A stretch of DNA of 64,000 nucleotides from Schistocerca nitens (lineage: Eukaryota > Arthropoda > Insecta > Orthoptera > Acrididae): NCBI RefSeq assembly GCF_023898315.1, contig NC_064622.1, forward strand, positions 172,256,178 to 172,320,177, written 5' to 3'. The translations under genes and the position numbers were made by a program. The notes beneath the pieces were generated by a model. That model saw only the letters and a list, made by a program, of their open reading frames with translations, was not told the origin of the DNA and ran no database searches. Positions 45,595 through 56,587 of the stretch are shown here, one piece after another (the stretch's first letter is position 1; each line of letters starts with the position of its first letter).

Positions 45595-46341
45595 GTCGGA
45601 TTTTTCCGGGCTCATGTCTATTGCTGACAGAAAGGTACGGTCAAGTGTTGTGGATAGCTTTTCGGTTTGGGACTTTTTGTACACCTAGCAGATCGTCTTA
45701 CTCTAAGTATCCTACAGCACAGGGAGGAAGTTTGAATATTACACGGTTCCTCCACCTTAGGCAAATGGAGCAAATCGAATGGTACTTTTTGCATGGTATG
45801 TAGTCTACAGCGCGTCGTAAGGTTCTGATTTAGGCACCAATTAATTCATGGGTGGTTCCTGAGAAAACCTGGAAAACATGGTTTTTTTGTGTACCAAAAT
45901 CCAGTCGCGGATACCAAGAGAGAGACGCACAGTAAATTGCTGAAACTTGTACAATATATTCCTAAGATCCCGATCTCTAACGGCCTCGAAAATTTTCATG
46001 ATGTCTTTATCCGTTTCGGAGATACAGAGGTTTAGAGTTACGCTACGTGTACACGTAAAATACGCACGTAATATCCGCTGTAAGGCAAAAACGTTGTTTA
46101 TAAAGTGACGTAGTACGGAGAAATATGCTGTAAAGTGTCTCAGTTATGACAAGAAGGGTTCTGGGAGCCTGCTGTTGTAGTACTGAAGTACATGCAAAGT
46201 TTTGTGCACGTGAATTCAGCTCTGAGGTAAAAATTAGTTTTGCTTCATTTTAATTTCACAACCGTAAACTACAAAAATTTACTGACCCGCAAAGTTATTT
46301 TCATATTCATATGAGTGACACACTATCTGTAGCAGTGAAAA
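45595..46341 (+). repeat. Unclassified dispersed repeat 'U1', copy 2
   Basis: Collinear with 14436-15245, from 'tcaagtgttgtggatagctt' to 'catatgagtgacacactatc'. The copies are clearly diverged, but small conserved blocks keep order and spacing. An inverted-repeat-bounded element starts just after it at 46362. Confidence 0.75.
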
Positions 46342-46662
46342 CAAGAGAACCAGCGGAAAATGTGGGGTACCAGCTGCCTCATTTTATCTTCCTCAGCACC
46401 TTTAAAATGTTTCTCAGACATTTTTTGTGCTGAGAGAGAAGGAGACATTGTAGTGGGAAATAGATGTGGAAGATAGTAGACAGTTGTAGTGTGGAAACAG
46501 TGAAGGAGACAAACGCAGTGTGAGGAAAAGAAAGGGACCCAGTGGCAGTGGGACATAGTCGACAGGGACAGGACATTACTAGGAAAGAGTAAGTGATGGA
46601 GAAAGTGCCAGTGGAAGAAGAACAAAGAGAGGGAGAAAGTGGAAGTGGATGAGAGACAGCGA

Positions 46663-46667
<5 letters not shown>

Positions 46668-46707
<40 letters not shown>
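46668..46707. repeat. GA microsatellite
   Basis: About twenty GA dinucleotides inside the inverted-repeat-bounded element. Confidence 0.93.
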
Positions 46708-46709
<2 letters not shown>

Positions 46710-46774
46710 TATGAAAATGAGAGCGACGAAGAGAGATGTATTGGCAGTGGCAATACCGGCAGTATTGGCAGTGA

Positions 46775-46976
46775 AAAAAATGGTTCAAATGGCTCTGAGC
46801 ACTATGGGACTCAACATCTGTGGTCATCAGTCCCCTAGAACTTAGAACTACTTAAACCTAAGTAACCTAAGGACATCACACACAGCCATGCCCGAGACAG
46901 GATTCGAACTTGCGACAGTAGCGGTCACGCGGTTCCAGACTGACGCGCCTAGAACCGCACGGCCACACCGGCCGGC
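46775..46976 (-). mobile_element. tRNA-derived SINE, family A, complete
   Basis: Head at the right edge ('ccacaccggccggc'), tail at the left. The target duplication 'tattggcagtga' is at 46763-46774 and 46977-46988, inside the inverted-repeat-bounded element. Confidence 0.95.
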
Positions 46977-47126
46977 TATTGGCAGTGAGTGTGAGCTTAC
47001 GGGAGCTTGTAGCAGTAAAATGTGAGTTGCGTATTAAAACGAGCGCGAATGTGTTTGCAAGCCAAAATTTTTGAGATAAGTTTTAAAGGTGCTGAGGGAG
47101 GTAGAATGAGGCTACCGGTACCGCAC

Positions 47127-48053
47127 TTATCAGTTAGTCTTTTAAACAGAAGCATATTGGCTTTTTCGAGCTCCGATAGGAGCATTTTTCTGCTGATAGG
47201 TTATACAGGGAATTTTGGTCTGTACTGTCGTGTTTAGACTGTACGCGTTTCGTTTAACTTCAAACCATCCTCAGTGGTTAGATTTATTGCATTCTATTTC
47301 ATTCCTAATGTTCTTCCACACATTAGTTGTCATTTTCTTAGAAATTGCATTTCACTAACATTGTACTTATTTTTAATTTCATATTGAGTAGATGCGCTTA
47401 ACCTCATGTTGTCTGTTTTGAAATTGTGAGATTTGTATCACAACAACATACCCTGTACCAGACGTCATACACTCTTCAATTTTATACATTTGTGATATAA
47501 TTTTATAGAACCCGCCGATGTTTTCATAAATTCGGCCTCGATGGTCTCTTGATCTACATCTAATAGATTGCTTCACAACGAGACTCATTTTACTTTTAAT
47601 TATTACCAGCTCTCTTCATGTGGCTCAAGTTTTCGTAATCGGTTATTCTTTCAGAAATTATCCCTCCTTTCCTAAGATGCATTTGGAGTTAAAACTTCCT
47701 CTTGCTTGCAGCGACGTAACAGATTTTGTGGGGGGAACCTTCATGAACTGACGCTATAGAGCCTGATACAGGAGCAGAGTTTACCTTAATTTTGACATAT
47801 ATTTGGAAAAGCTTTTTGTGAAATAGAGGTATTTCAAGCCAAGCTCGAGGTAAAAATACTTTGATTTTGAAAACTAGTTTTACGTAAAAGATGGTGTTTT
47901 AATTTCTCGTAATTAATTGTAACTTTGATTAGGGAACATCAATAATTCTCACCGAGAGTTGGTACAGTATCGAATTCTCGAGAACGACTGTCAATTTTGC
48001 GTCCTGCTATCCAGATTTAGACGTTTTGTGTTTTCCATAATTCGCTGCAAGTA
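47127..48053. other. No recognisable gene
   Basis: AT-rich sequence with short ORFs; nothing assignable. Confidence 0.35.
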
Positions 48054-48054
48054 G

Positions 48055-48230
48055 GTGGTTTAAATGGCTCTGAGCACTATGGGACTTAACATCTGAGGTC
48101 ATCAGTCCCCTAGAAATTAGAACTACTTAAACCTAACTACCCTAAGCACATCACACATCGATGCCCGAAGGCAGAATTCGAACCTGCGACCGTAGCGGTC
48201 GCGCGGTTCCAGACTGAAGCTCCTAGGACG
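48055..48230 (-). mobile_element. tRNA-derived SINE, family A, head truncated
   Basis: Tail, body and B-box region are present, with small changes ('cctaagcacatcacacatcg'). The tRNA-like head ends at 'gactgaagctcctagga'. No clear target duplication was found. Confidence 0.88.
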
Positions 48231-48840
48231 AACTAGCGAGATGTAAAATATTAATCTGAATCTTCATAGGAAAGAATTGAATAATGGTCCTCCCATATGC
48301 GTCCACAGAGCCTTCACCACTATCACAATACCACTTCAGAACAAATTAGTGCAACTGTGTCGCCCTTTACTTTTTTCCTAAGTAATCTAAAACATTTATA
48401 CAAGTCTTTTATGGTCGTGATGTTTGTTAAGTTGTACTATACGATAATAGGTGCCTTGTATTTGCTTACACAAATTTGTTTCGAGAATAAATCCTTCACT
48501 CTGCAGCGAAGTTTACTCCCTTTTGAAACTTCCAGGCAGATCACAGATATATGCTGAACCGGGACTCGAAATCGGAACAGTGGCTTTCACGGGCAATGGT
48601 CTTACTACCTAAACGATGCAGCCCTGTCATCAGAGTTATGCATGTATGAGGTAGATAATGGTAGACATGAAGCTGGCAGGACTAGTCGCGAGTCGATGTA
48701 ATTACGAAATAAGCAAGCGTCATCCAAAAGACGTAAACAATTTTCCTTCCAGGGTGATGTCTGACTGTCTCGAAGAGGAACTGAAAATGAAGATCCATCA
48801 AATAAGTTATAAAAATATATACCTTCAATTTATTATCCTT
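48231..48840. other. No recognisable gene
   Basis: Short ORFs of 86-92 codons without motifs. Nothing assignable. Confidence 0.35.
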
Positions 48841-50005
48841 TTGCTGGTGTTGTTCTTGTTGTCTTCGGTTCGAAGATTGGTTTTATGCGTCTTCCACGTT
48901 ACTATATTTTGCGTAAGCCTCTTCATCTCCGAATAGTTACTTCTAAATACATTCACCTGAATCTGCTTACTGTATTCAAGCTCTGTCTCCGTACACACTT
49001 TCTAGCGACCACATTTCCTTCCCTTTCTCTAATGACCTCGATATCGTAGGGATGTTAAACCCTAATCTTCCTTCTGACATCCTTCCATTACCAAATTCAC
49101 GATTCTTGATGCCTCGAGATGTGCCTCATCATGCGATCCTTTCCTTTAGACAAGTTGTGACATAAATTTCTTTGTTCTCCAGTTCCATTCAGTAAGTCTT
49201 TGTTAGTTATTCAATCTATCCACCTTATTCCCAGCATTCGTCTGTAGCTCCGTTTTTCAGAAGCTTCTATATTCGTCTTGTGTGAACTACTTACAGTCTG
49301 CGCGTCACTTTCACAGAAGGGTAAACCCCAGTCAGATGCCTTAAGCAAAGACTTCCTAACATTTAAACATATATTCAACATAAAAAAATTCATCTTTTTT
49401 CAAAGGATCTATTCTTGTTGCTACCGGTCTGTGTTTTATATCTTGCCTACTTTGACCATCGTCTGTGCTTTAGCTGGCCAAACTGCTAAAGTTCTTTACT
49501 ACTTTTAGTGTCTCATTATGTAATCTAATTTGCTTAGTATCACCAAATTTATTTCCACAGCATTCCATTGCCCTGTTCCTTACTTTTATTAACGTTCATC
49601 TTACAATCCATTTTGAAGTTACTATTCATTCCGTTCTACAGCTCTTTCAACTCCTTGGCTGTCTCCGACAAAATTACAATATCATAAACAAATCTCAAAT
49701 GTTTATTCATTTTCCCTGAACTTTAACTCCCTTCATAAATTTCTCATTGTTTTCCTTTACTGCATTCTGAATGTACGGACTGTGAACCACCAGGATAGAT
49801 GATATCTCTCTCTCATTCCTTTCTCTGGTTTCTGAAGAAGCTGTGGATACCCTTGCACTCCCTGTATTTTACCCCTCGCTGCCTTCAGAATCTCGGTAAA
49901 ATGCGTTCCACGCTACATCGCGAAAAGCCTTCTTTGAATTTACAAGCGCTATAAACGTAGTTTTGCCTATCGTATTTGTATTTATAGCTGTATTTGCCTT
50001 GTCAA
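48841..50005 (-). mobile_element. RTE-type LINE remnant, antisense, heavily decayed
   Basis: Collinear (reverse complement) with the RT-to-3'-end part of the LINE at 57582-59591. It starts from the decayed end 'gttgttcttgttgtcttcgg' at 48850. It continues through 'ctttccttagacaagttgtg'-type blocks and the FADD region near 49675-49700 ('aattacaatatcataaacaa'). It ends in the FVDLEKAF region near 49930-49960. Numerous indels and a missing piece around 49800 break all frames. Confidence 0.78.
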
Positions 50006-50379
50006 GATACGGCTATCGGGCTCACAAATACAACCAAGCAAACATTCTACATATTTTGTATTATATTCATTGTGAATAAGCATTTCATTAGTGGTCTTAC
50101 AGCTAACATAAATCCAATATTTCGTTATATCTATGAAACAGAGGAAACAGTGGTAGCTACATAAAAAAAGCCATTCTTCATACGAATTAGAACATCAAAG
50201 ACAAATTACTTTTTTTTTTTTCAATACACTGTCCGTAGGACATTTCCAGCTGTCCACATCGAGGTATATCAACAACACCTGTCGGCAGCTGAGGGTTTCA
50301 GTTATCATTTGTTCCAGGGAAAAGCTGCACGGTCATCTACAGTATCTGTTCTTTCTAGAACACTTACTGTCTTCATATA

Positions 50380-50675
50380 CTGGGTGAGTCACATAAAGAT
50401 ACCGCAGGATATATTCCGTAAACCACATCAAATACTGACGAACCGATTCCACAGACCGAACGTGAGGAGAGGGGCTAGTGTAATTGTTCAATACAAACCA
50501 TACAAAAATGCACGGAAGTATGTTTTTTAACACAAACCTACGTTTTTTTAAATGGAACCACGTTAGTTTTGCTAGCACATCTGAACATATAAACAAATAC
50601 GTAATCAGTGCCGTTTGTTGCATTGTAAAATGTTAATTACATCCGGAGATATTGTAACCTAAAGTTGACGCTTGA
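50380..50675 (+). repeat. Left terminal inverted repeat of the mariner
   Basis: About 296 bp, inverse of 52227-52523. It includes 'cgttcggtctgtgg'-equivalent, 'tgcattgtaaaatgttaatt' and ends 'aaagttgacgcttga'. Confidence 0.92.
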
Positions 50676-50935
50676 AACCTCCGACGTTCAGTTCCGTGTT
50701 GTAACAAACACGGGCCACAGTCGGCGAGCAGCATCTGCAGGGACATGTTTACGATGATGACCGTGTTTACGAGTGTGGCTGTAGTGCACTGTTGTGGTTT
50801 GGTCTAGCTGTCGCAGTGTCCGCATGTAGCGCTTGCTGCTATTGTTATTCTGCATTCGTCTCCGCACGCAGTCCAACTGTAGTACATCGTGTTACCAGAC
50901 GTCTGTGATAGTGTAGTGTTGTAGGAACTGTGACC

Positions 50936-52093
50936 ATGGTGTATTCGAACTCTGAAAAGGCGGAGATGATACTCATCTATGGCGAGTGTCGAGGAAATGC
51001 AGCTGAAGCCTGCAGGGTGTATGCAGAACGGTACCCGGACAGAGAGCATCCAACGTGCCGCACATTGCTAAACATCTACCGCCAACTGTATGCAACAGGT
51101 ATGGTCGTAGCACGCAAACGGGTCCGTAACAGGCCCGTCACAGGAGAAGCGGGTGCAGTTGGTGTGTTAGCTGCTGTTGCCATGAACCCACACATGAGTA
51201 CACGGGACATTGCGAGAGCCGGTGGACTGAGTCAAAGTAGTGTCATGCGCATACTGCATCGTCACCGCTTTCACCCGTTTCATGTGTCGCTACATCAGCA
51301 ATTACATGGTGATGACTTTAATCATCGAGTGCAATTCTGTCAATGGGCTTTAACACAGAATGCGTTGCAGTTCTACCTGTTTACCGATGAGGCGGGTTTC
51401 ACAAACCACGGGGCAGTGAATCTACGGAACATCCTTTACTGGTCCGTGGACAATCCTCGCTGGCTCAGACAGATAGAGCGACAGCGACCGTGGACTGTAA
51501 ATGTATGGTGCGGAATCATTGGCGACCACCTCATTGGTCCTCACTTCATTGCAGGGGCCCAAACAGCTGTAACATACATCGCGTTTCTACAGAATGATCT
51601 ACCAACGTTTCTCGAAAATGTCCCACTGGAAACGCGTCGACGTATGTGGTATCAGCATGATGGTGCACCTGTTCATTCCGCAATTAACACTAGGCTGACC
51701 CTTGACAGGATGTTCGACGGGCTTTTCATAGGACGTGGAGGACGCATAAATTGGCCAGCCCGTTCTCCTGATCTTACAGCTCTGGACTTCTTTCTGTGGG
51801 GTACGTTAAAGGAGAATGTGTACCGTGATGTGCCTACAACCCCAGAGGATATGAAACAACGTATTTGGCAGCCTGCGGCGACATTACACCAGATGTACTG
51901 CAGCGTGTACGACATTTATTACGCCAGAGATTGCAATTGTGTGCAGCAAATGATGGCCACCACATTGAACATCTATTGGCCTGACATGTCGAGACACACA
52001 CTATTCCACTCCGTAATTGAAAACAACCACGTGTGTACGTGTACCTCACTCCTCATGGTAATGTACATGTGCGTCGGTGAAAAAGACCAATAA
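50936..52093 (+). CDS. Mariner-family transposase, catalytic core intact, C-terminal frameshift
   Basis: The open frame starts at ATG 50930 or 50936 and runs 387 codons. An N-terminal DNA-binding part has 'SNSEKAEMILIYGECRGNAA' and 'NPHMSTRDIARAGGLSQSSV', a helix-turn-helix pattern. The core has the first Asp in 'LFTDEAGF', 'VNVWCGIIGDHLIGPHF', the second Asp in 'YQHDGAPVHSA', and the third in 'RSPDLTALDFFLWG'. I count 41 residues between second and third Asp (DD41D). Near 51866-51868 one base appears deleted after 'EDMKQRI'. Reading the next frame from there restores a typical C terminus ('QRVRHLLRQRLQLC', 'GHHIEHLL') ending at TGA near 51982. The annotated last about 75 residues are therefore probably out-of-frame. 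Confidence 0.9.
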   Translation: MVYSNSEKAEMILIYGECRGNAAEACRVYAERYPDREHPTCRTLLNIYRQLYATGMVVARKRVRNRPVTGEAGAVGVLAAVAMNPHMSTRDIARAGGLSQSSVMRILHRHRFHPFHVSLHQQLHGDDFNHRVQFCQWALTQNALQFYLFTDEAGFTNHGAVNLRNILYWSVDNPRWLRQIERQRPWTVNVWCGIIGDHLIGPHFIAGAQTAVTYIAFLQNDLPTFLENVPLETRRRMWYQHDGAPVHSAINTRLTLDRMFDGLFIGRGGRINWPARSPDLTALDFFLWGTLKENVYRDVPTTPEDMKQRIWQPAATLHQMYCSVYDIYYARDCNCVQQMMATTLNIYWPDMSRHTLFHSVIENNHVCTCTSLLMVMYMCVGEKDQ

Positions 52094-52226
52094 AAAGGTG
52101 TTAGCATGTGGACGTAATGTGCTGCTCCAGTCTCTTCTGTACCTAAGGTCCATCACCGTTCCCTTTGGATCCCTACGTTATTCGGTGCTCTCCGATACAC
52201 ACGATCGAACAGCGGAGGAGAGGTAC

Positions 52227-52523
52227 TCAAGCGTCAACTTTAGGTTACAATATCTCCGGATGTAATTAACATTTTACAATGCAACAAACGGCACTGATTA
52301 CGTATTTGTTTATATGTTCAAATGTGCTAACAAAACTAACGGGGTTCCATTTAAAAAAAACGTAGGTTTGTGTTAAAAATCATACTTCCGTGCATTTTTG
52401 TATGGTTTGTATTAACCAATTACACTAGCTCCTCTCCTCACGTTCGGTCTGTGGAATCGATTCGTCAGTATTTGATGTGGTTTACGAAATATATCCAACG
52501 GTAATGTTAGGTGACTCACCCTG
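52227..52523 (-). repeat. Right terminal inverted repeat of the mariner
   Basis: About 297 bp, inverse of 50380-50675. It contains 'gcgtcaactttaggttacaa' and ends 'gtgactcaccctg' at a TA. Confidence 0.92.
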
Positions 52524-52589
52524 TATATTGTAAATAATCTTTCGCTTCCTTCATTTCGTCCCCGAATTTCAGTGTACACGGTATCCAGA

Positions 52590-53430
52590 TATCCTTAGCG
52601 TGACCTACTCGGCTCGAGATGAAACTCGTTTGCTCAGAATCCGGGGTTACGTGGGTGTGAGGGTTGTTCGGTGGGCTGGACGACACGTGGGAATGCGCGG
52701 CCGTAAGTGGCGGGTTGCCGTAATGACAGCGTTCACCGCACTCCCACGACAAGCGCGCGCCGCTGCCGAGATCCCGCCGAGCCGGGGCCGCGGGCAGTCC
52801 GCGCTCGGACTGGGCCGGCTCGATCAATTAGACGACGCGCTACCTCGCTGCCGCCCGTGACCAGACTGGCCGCTGGGACAGACCGCAGTTCTCAGACGCG
52901 CGCCGGCCACCACCTCTCAAATGACAAGGTTGGCCCCTTCCCTCCACCGTACGAAAACAATTTCCCACGAATTTTCTGAGGCGTGCTGCTCTGTCTTCTT
53001 CCTCCCCCCCCCCCCCCCCCCGGCCACCAAGTCTCTCTCTCTCTCCTCTCTCTCCCTTTCACCGATCCCGTCGCCGCCGCCAACCTGGCTATCGTTCTCC
53101 GAGTCCCGACGTCGAAGCACCGAATTACGCCGGGGAGCATTCCAGGGTAACACAAAAGCCACACCTCCACGCCTCCTCCTCCCTCCTCCTCCTCCTCCTC
53201 CTCCCTCGCCGCGGTCACGGAATTTCGTGCGCGGTCGCCTCGCTCTGCGAGCGTCGTGAAGTTTTCTCGCGGCCGCTTCCCTAACCTTCGCCGTTCTCTG
53301 AAATTTCCCGAGGAGAGAAAAAGAAAGCAGGCGCTCGGCGCGAAACTGTCGAAAGGGGGAGGAGTGAAAGGACGTCGGCATTTTTGCACATTTTGCAATC
53401 TCGAGTGGCGGATCGTGGTCTGGTGTCAGG
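52590..53430. other. GC- and CpG-rich island with simple repeats
   Basis: CpG-rich, with a poly-C run at about 53006-53021, CT-rich tracts at 53033-53070 and a (CTC)n tract at about 53170-53203. ORFs of 100-200 codons on both strands are proline/serine or glycine/arginine low complexity. It may be a promoter or first exon of an unseen gene, or non-coding GC-rich DNA, as at 24.8 and 42.9 kb. Confidence 0.5.
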
Positions 53431-53860
53431 GGGGCCAGCGACTGCGCATTGAGACTATTGTTTGCAGAAATATCTCCGAGCATCAGAGCCAGTGGCGTAC
53501 CGTTATCACGCCCAGCTTTCATTGCCAGGTGCCAGATCTGACTTTCGGTAATACCTGAGTCACTAAAGTTTCTTATGTTTTCACTATAAGGTTAAAAATT
53601 AAATGTTGCACTGACCGAGAAAAAAAGTGAAGTGGTCAGAAAGGAGGAGGTGGGGAATGGCAGAGGAAGAGGGACGAAGTGAAATGAAACTTTACGGCTT
53701 GAGAGGGTACGTAATGTTATTTCAGGGATTCCAACATCGAGTCAGATTCACGAATTACTTGGCTCTATGAGCCCATTTACCAGTGCCTGGCTTCGGTGTG
53801 TGTGTGTCATGTTTTAAATGGAAAGGCTGTCATAAAAATGTCGTATCCTCACATTAGGTA
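53431..53860. other. No recognisable gene
   Basis: Mixed sequence with a GA-rich patch near 53640-53680. Nothing assignable. Confidence 0.35.
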
Positions 53861-54061
53861 GCCGCACGGGATTAGCCGAGCGGTCTAGGGCGCTGCAGTC
53901 ATGGACTGTGCGGCTGGTACCGGTGGAGGTTCGAGTTCTCCCTCTCGGCATGGGTGTGTGTGTATTTGTTTTAGGTTAAGTAGTGTGTAAGCTTAGGGAC
54001 TGATGACCTTAGCAGTTAAGTCACATAAGATTTCACATACATTTGAACTTTTTTTTGTGAA
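53861..54061 (+). mobile_element. tRNA-derived SINE, family A3 (Leu-like head), complete
   Basis: Head 'cacgggattagccgagcggt' then 'ctagggcgctgcagtc', B box 'aggttcgagttctc', tail 'agggactgatgaccttagca', and a T-run. Target duplication 'cacattaggta' is at 53850-53860 and 54062-54072. Same subfamily as 44888-45096. Confidence 0.95.
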
Positions 54062-55664
54062 CACATTAGGTAAGGTGCTCCAGAACTGTTGTAATTGGTC
54101 CTTCATATCCTGAATACTTCAATGGATGAAAGGACGATATCACGGAACCACCAAAAGTTGCAGTAATAACGTTTATTCACGGACAAAAATTTTGATCAAA
54201 CGAACATCTTCAAGCTTTAGTACTACGTTAAGTTTAAGAAACGCTCCTTGCCGTCAAATGCGTAATACTGTTTTTAGTAGCAGCATCTATCGCATACACG
54301 TGTTTCTATTATCTTATAGTTTGCGGTGCGAATTCTGCTAGAGAGTATGCTTATCAGCATAACGAACTGTCGGTTTTTGCTATTTGAAACTCATGAAAAA
54401 TATGTAAGTTTCGTATGTGAACTCGTATGTGAGAGATTCTGAAACTAAAAATAGTTATGTGTATCACGCCAAGGATCTTCATTAAACTCCATATACTGGT
54501 AACGTATGATTTGAAGATGATCAGTTGACTGAAACTAGTTGTCTGTGAATAACTATTATCACACCAGCTTCTGGTAGTTCCAGAAATTAATGTAATAGAT
54601 AGAAGCTTTGCGTTAAAAAATTACTACATCTGCTCGATATATTATGGTCAGAATTTTCAACAATACGCAAGAAAACCTATGCACTGATTATCTTGTCAAC
54701 GTCATCACGAAAGTGGCGAATATTTCAGAAGCCTCCAGGACCACACGATTTAAAAAGTCGTGAGAAGTGGCTGATCAGATTATATTGGTAGGGCACGTAC
54801 TGCACTGTGGTGTTGCGCAGTGTATGTCCACATTCTGATACAGATAAAAGAAATAGAAAAACTCGGTCATCTGGACAAATTATGTCACACTATAAAGTTT
54901 CTGGTCAAGAAGTACGAACTGTTGGTACAGTCATTCTGTTTAAAAGTCGTGGTACTTTCTGACATCTACGTATCTCCACATCTAAAGCGGTTTTGGGTGG
55001 AACACAGTTTCGGTCAATGAAGAGGTTGTGGAAAGATCAGATGCGTGTTTTTCAAGCTGCCACGATCACGTTTCAGAGACGGATGCCACTCACTGGAGAA
55101 TGATCACTGACCTACAAGGGAACTATACGAAATATACAATGACAGGAATGTGAAGTATTTCAGCATGATGCATCAGTTCTTTATTTTAAAAAAGAAAAAG
55201 AAAAACATTATGAAGACGTGCATCGCGTAACGGGTATTAACTCATCCAACATCATTCCATTCCAGAGCGATGTTATGTTCATCATCAAGGTCAGCTACCT
55301 CTTGGGCATGAATACACTCTTGCAGTCGTTATGGCACAGAAGAAAATAGCATTTGAATGCCACATTCAGGAATTTCTTGCCATATCCAAAACACATGCTG
55401 TGTTACTGCATGAATAGTGCTGCATGGAGGCTGGTATGAAAGTATACGTCTTCCCACTGCATCCCAGGCATGAGTTATGTGTGATCTACCACGCGGCCGG
55501 GCAGATTAGTCAAGAATTCATAAAATGCCCACAACTTAAAAGTGTGAACCCCAGAGTGTAGTCCTGCATTATCCTGTGAGAACATATAGTTAACTACCCT
55601 GGTTGTGAAGGGTACACATGAGCATTTATCATTCTTACCACATACATACGAGCAATGGCGGCCG
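54062..55664. other. Mostly unassigned; possible Tc1-like remnant at 55215-55640
   Basis: 54062-55210 shows nothing recognisable. From about 55215, phrases such as 'ggcatgaatacactcttgca', 'ggaatttcttgccatatcca' and 'atgctgtgttactgcatgaa' resemble antisense Tc1-like coding sequence. This is by recognition only, without catalytic motifs or ends. Confidence 0.3.
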
Positions 55665-56587
55665 AAGACCTCTGGCGTAAGAAGTTATCCTCGTCCTGCC
55701 AGGAGCTTCGTCAGAGGGAGCGGAGGAGTGGACACAGGTTCTGGGCAATCTGTTGCCCTTGAGATGCGAAACTGCCACAAAATGCGGAAAAACCATCAAT
55801 GATCAACGGCAAACGCATGCAGAAGGCAGTGGAAACCACTGCTTTAACGACACATAATTTGATTCCAGAACATGTGGCATATAACTGAAAAAGTGTTGTA
55901 ATAATCCCTCCATTGGGAGTATATTCCGGATTAGAACACCATTTCCGATTTCTGGGAGGGGAATACCAAAAGGGAGATGATCATGAGAAAAATATGGAAT
56001 AACCACCGATGGGTCAACATTCTTCGTGTCGGAATTTGGAGTCTCAAAGTCTATACCTAGCAGGAAAGCTAGACTATCTAGAAAGGGTAATGCAAAGAAC
56101 CGGTCTAGATACGGTGGGGGTCACTGAAGTGAAGTGGAAAGAGAATAGGGATGCCTGGTCGGATGAATAAAGCGCATTATCAACACTAGGAGAAAACGGT
56201 ACAACGGCAATAGGATTCGTTATGAGGAGGGAAGTAGGGCAGAGAGAGGGTTACTGTAAATAGTTCAGTGATAGGTTTGTTTTCATCAGATTAGAATGCA
56301 AACAAACGCCGACAACGCTGGTCTAAGTATGCATATCGACGCCGCAAGCACAAGATAAAGAAATAGCGACAGTAGATGAGGATATTGAACGACTAAGTCA
56401 GTATGTAAAGGGAGATGAAAATTTGATAATACTCGAGGATTGCAATAGAGTTGTATGCGAAAGAATAGAAGAACACGGGCTAGGCAGTAGGAATGAGAGA
56501 GACGAAAGACTAATTGAGTTCTGCAATAAATTTCGGATGGTAATAATGAATATTCGGTTCGTGAGACACAAGAGAAGAAGGTATACT

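Larger units (their letters stand above)
46362..47126. mobile_element. Element bounded by about 70-bp inverted repeats, class unknown
   Basis: The left arm (46362-46433) reads 'ggggtaccagctgcctcatt' and on. Its reverse complement matches the right arm (47059-47126), which contains 'ttttaaaggtgctgagg' and 'aatgaggct.ccggtacc'. The interior is purine-rich, with recurrent 'agtggcagtg' and 'tattggcagtg' phrases, a (GA)n microsatellite at 46668-46707 and a SINE insertion. There is no ORF of note. It resembles a foldback or MITE-like element. Confidence 0.6.
50380..52523 (+). mobile_element. Mariner transposon (DD41D type), near complete, long terminal inverted repeats
   Basis: Outer ends are 'ctgggtgagtcac' (50380) and its inverse 'gtgactcaccctg' (ending 52523), each next to TA (50378-50379, 52524-52525). 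Inverted repeats continue inward for about 296 bp (50380-50675 versus 52227-52523), through 'atctccggatgtaattaaca' and 'aacctaaagttgacgcttga' equivalents, with few mismatches. They enclose one transposase gene. Both TA duplications and nearly the whole gene are present, so the element looks relatively young. Confidence 0.93.

Noticed and set aside
52892..53522. Long glycine/arginine- or proline/serine-rich ORFs up to 201 codons
   Set aside because: They are generated by poly-C, CT and CTC simple repeats in a CpG island; no recognisable domain and mutually overlapping.
53861..54061. Poly-T run as a transcription terminator
   Set aside because: It is the A/T-rich end of a SINE bounded by a target duplication, so it is part of the insertion.
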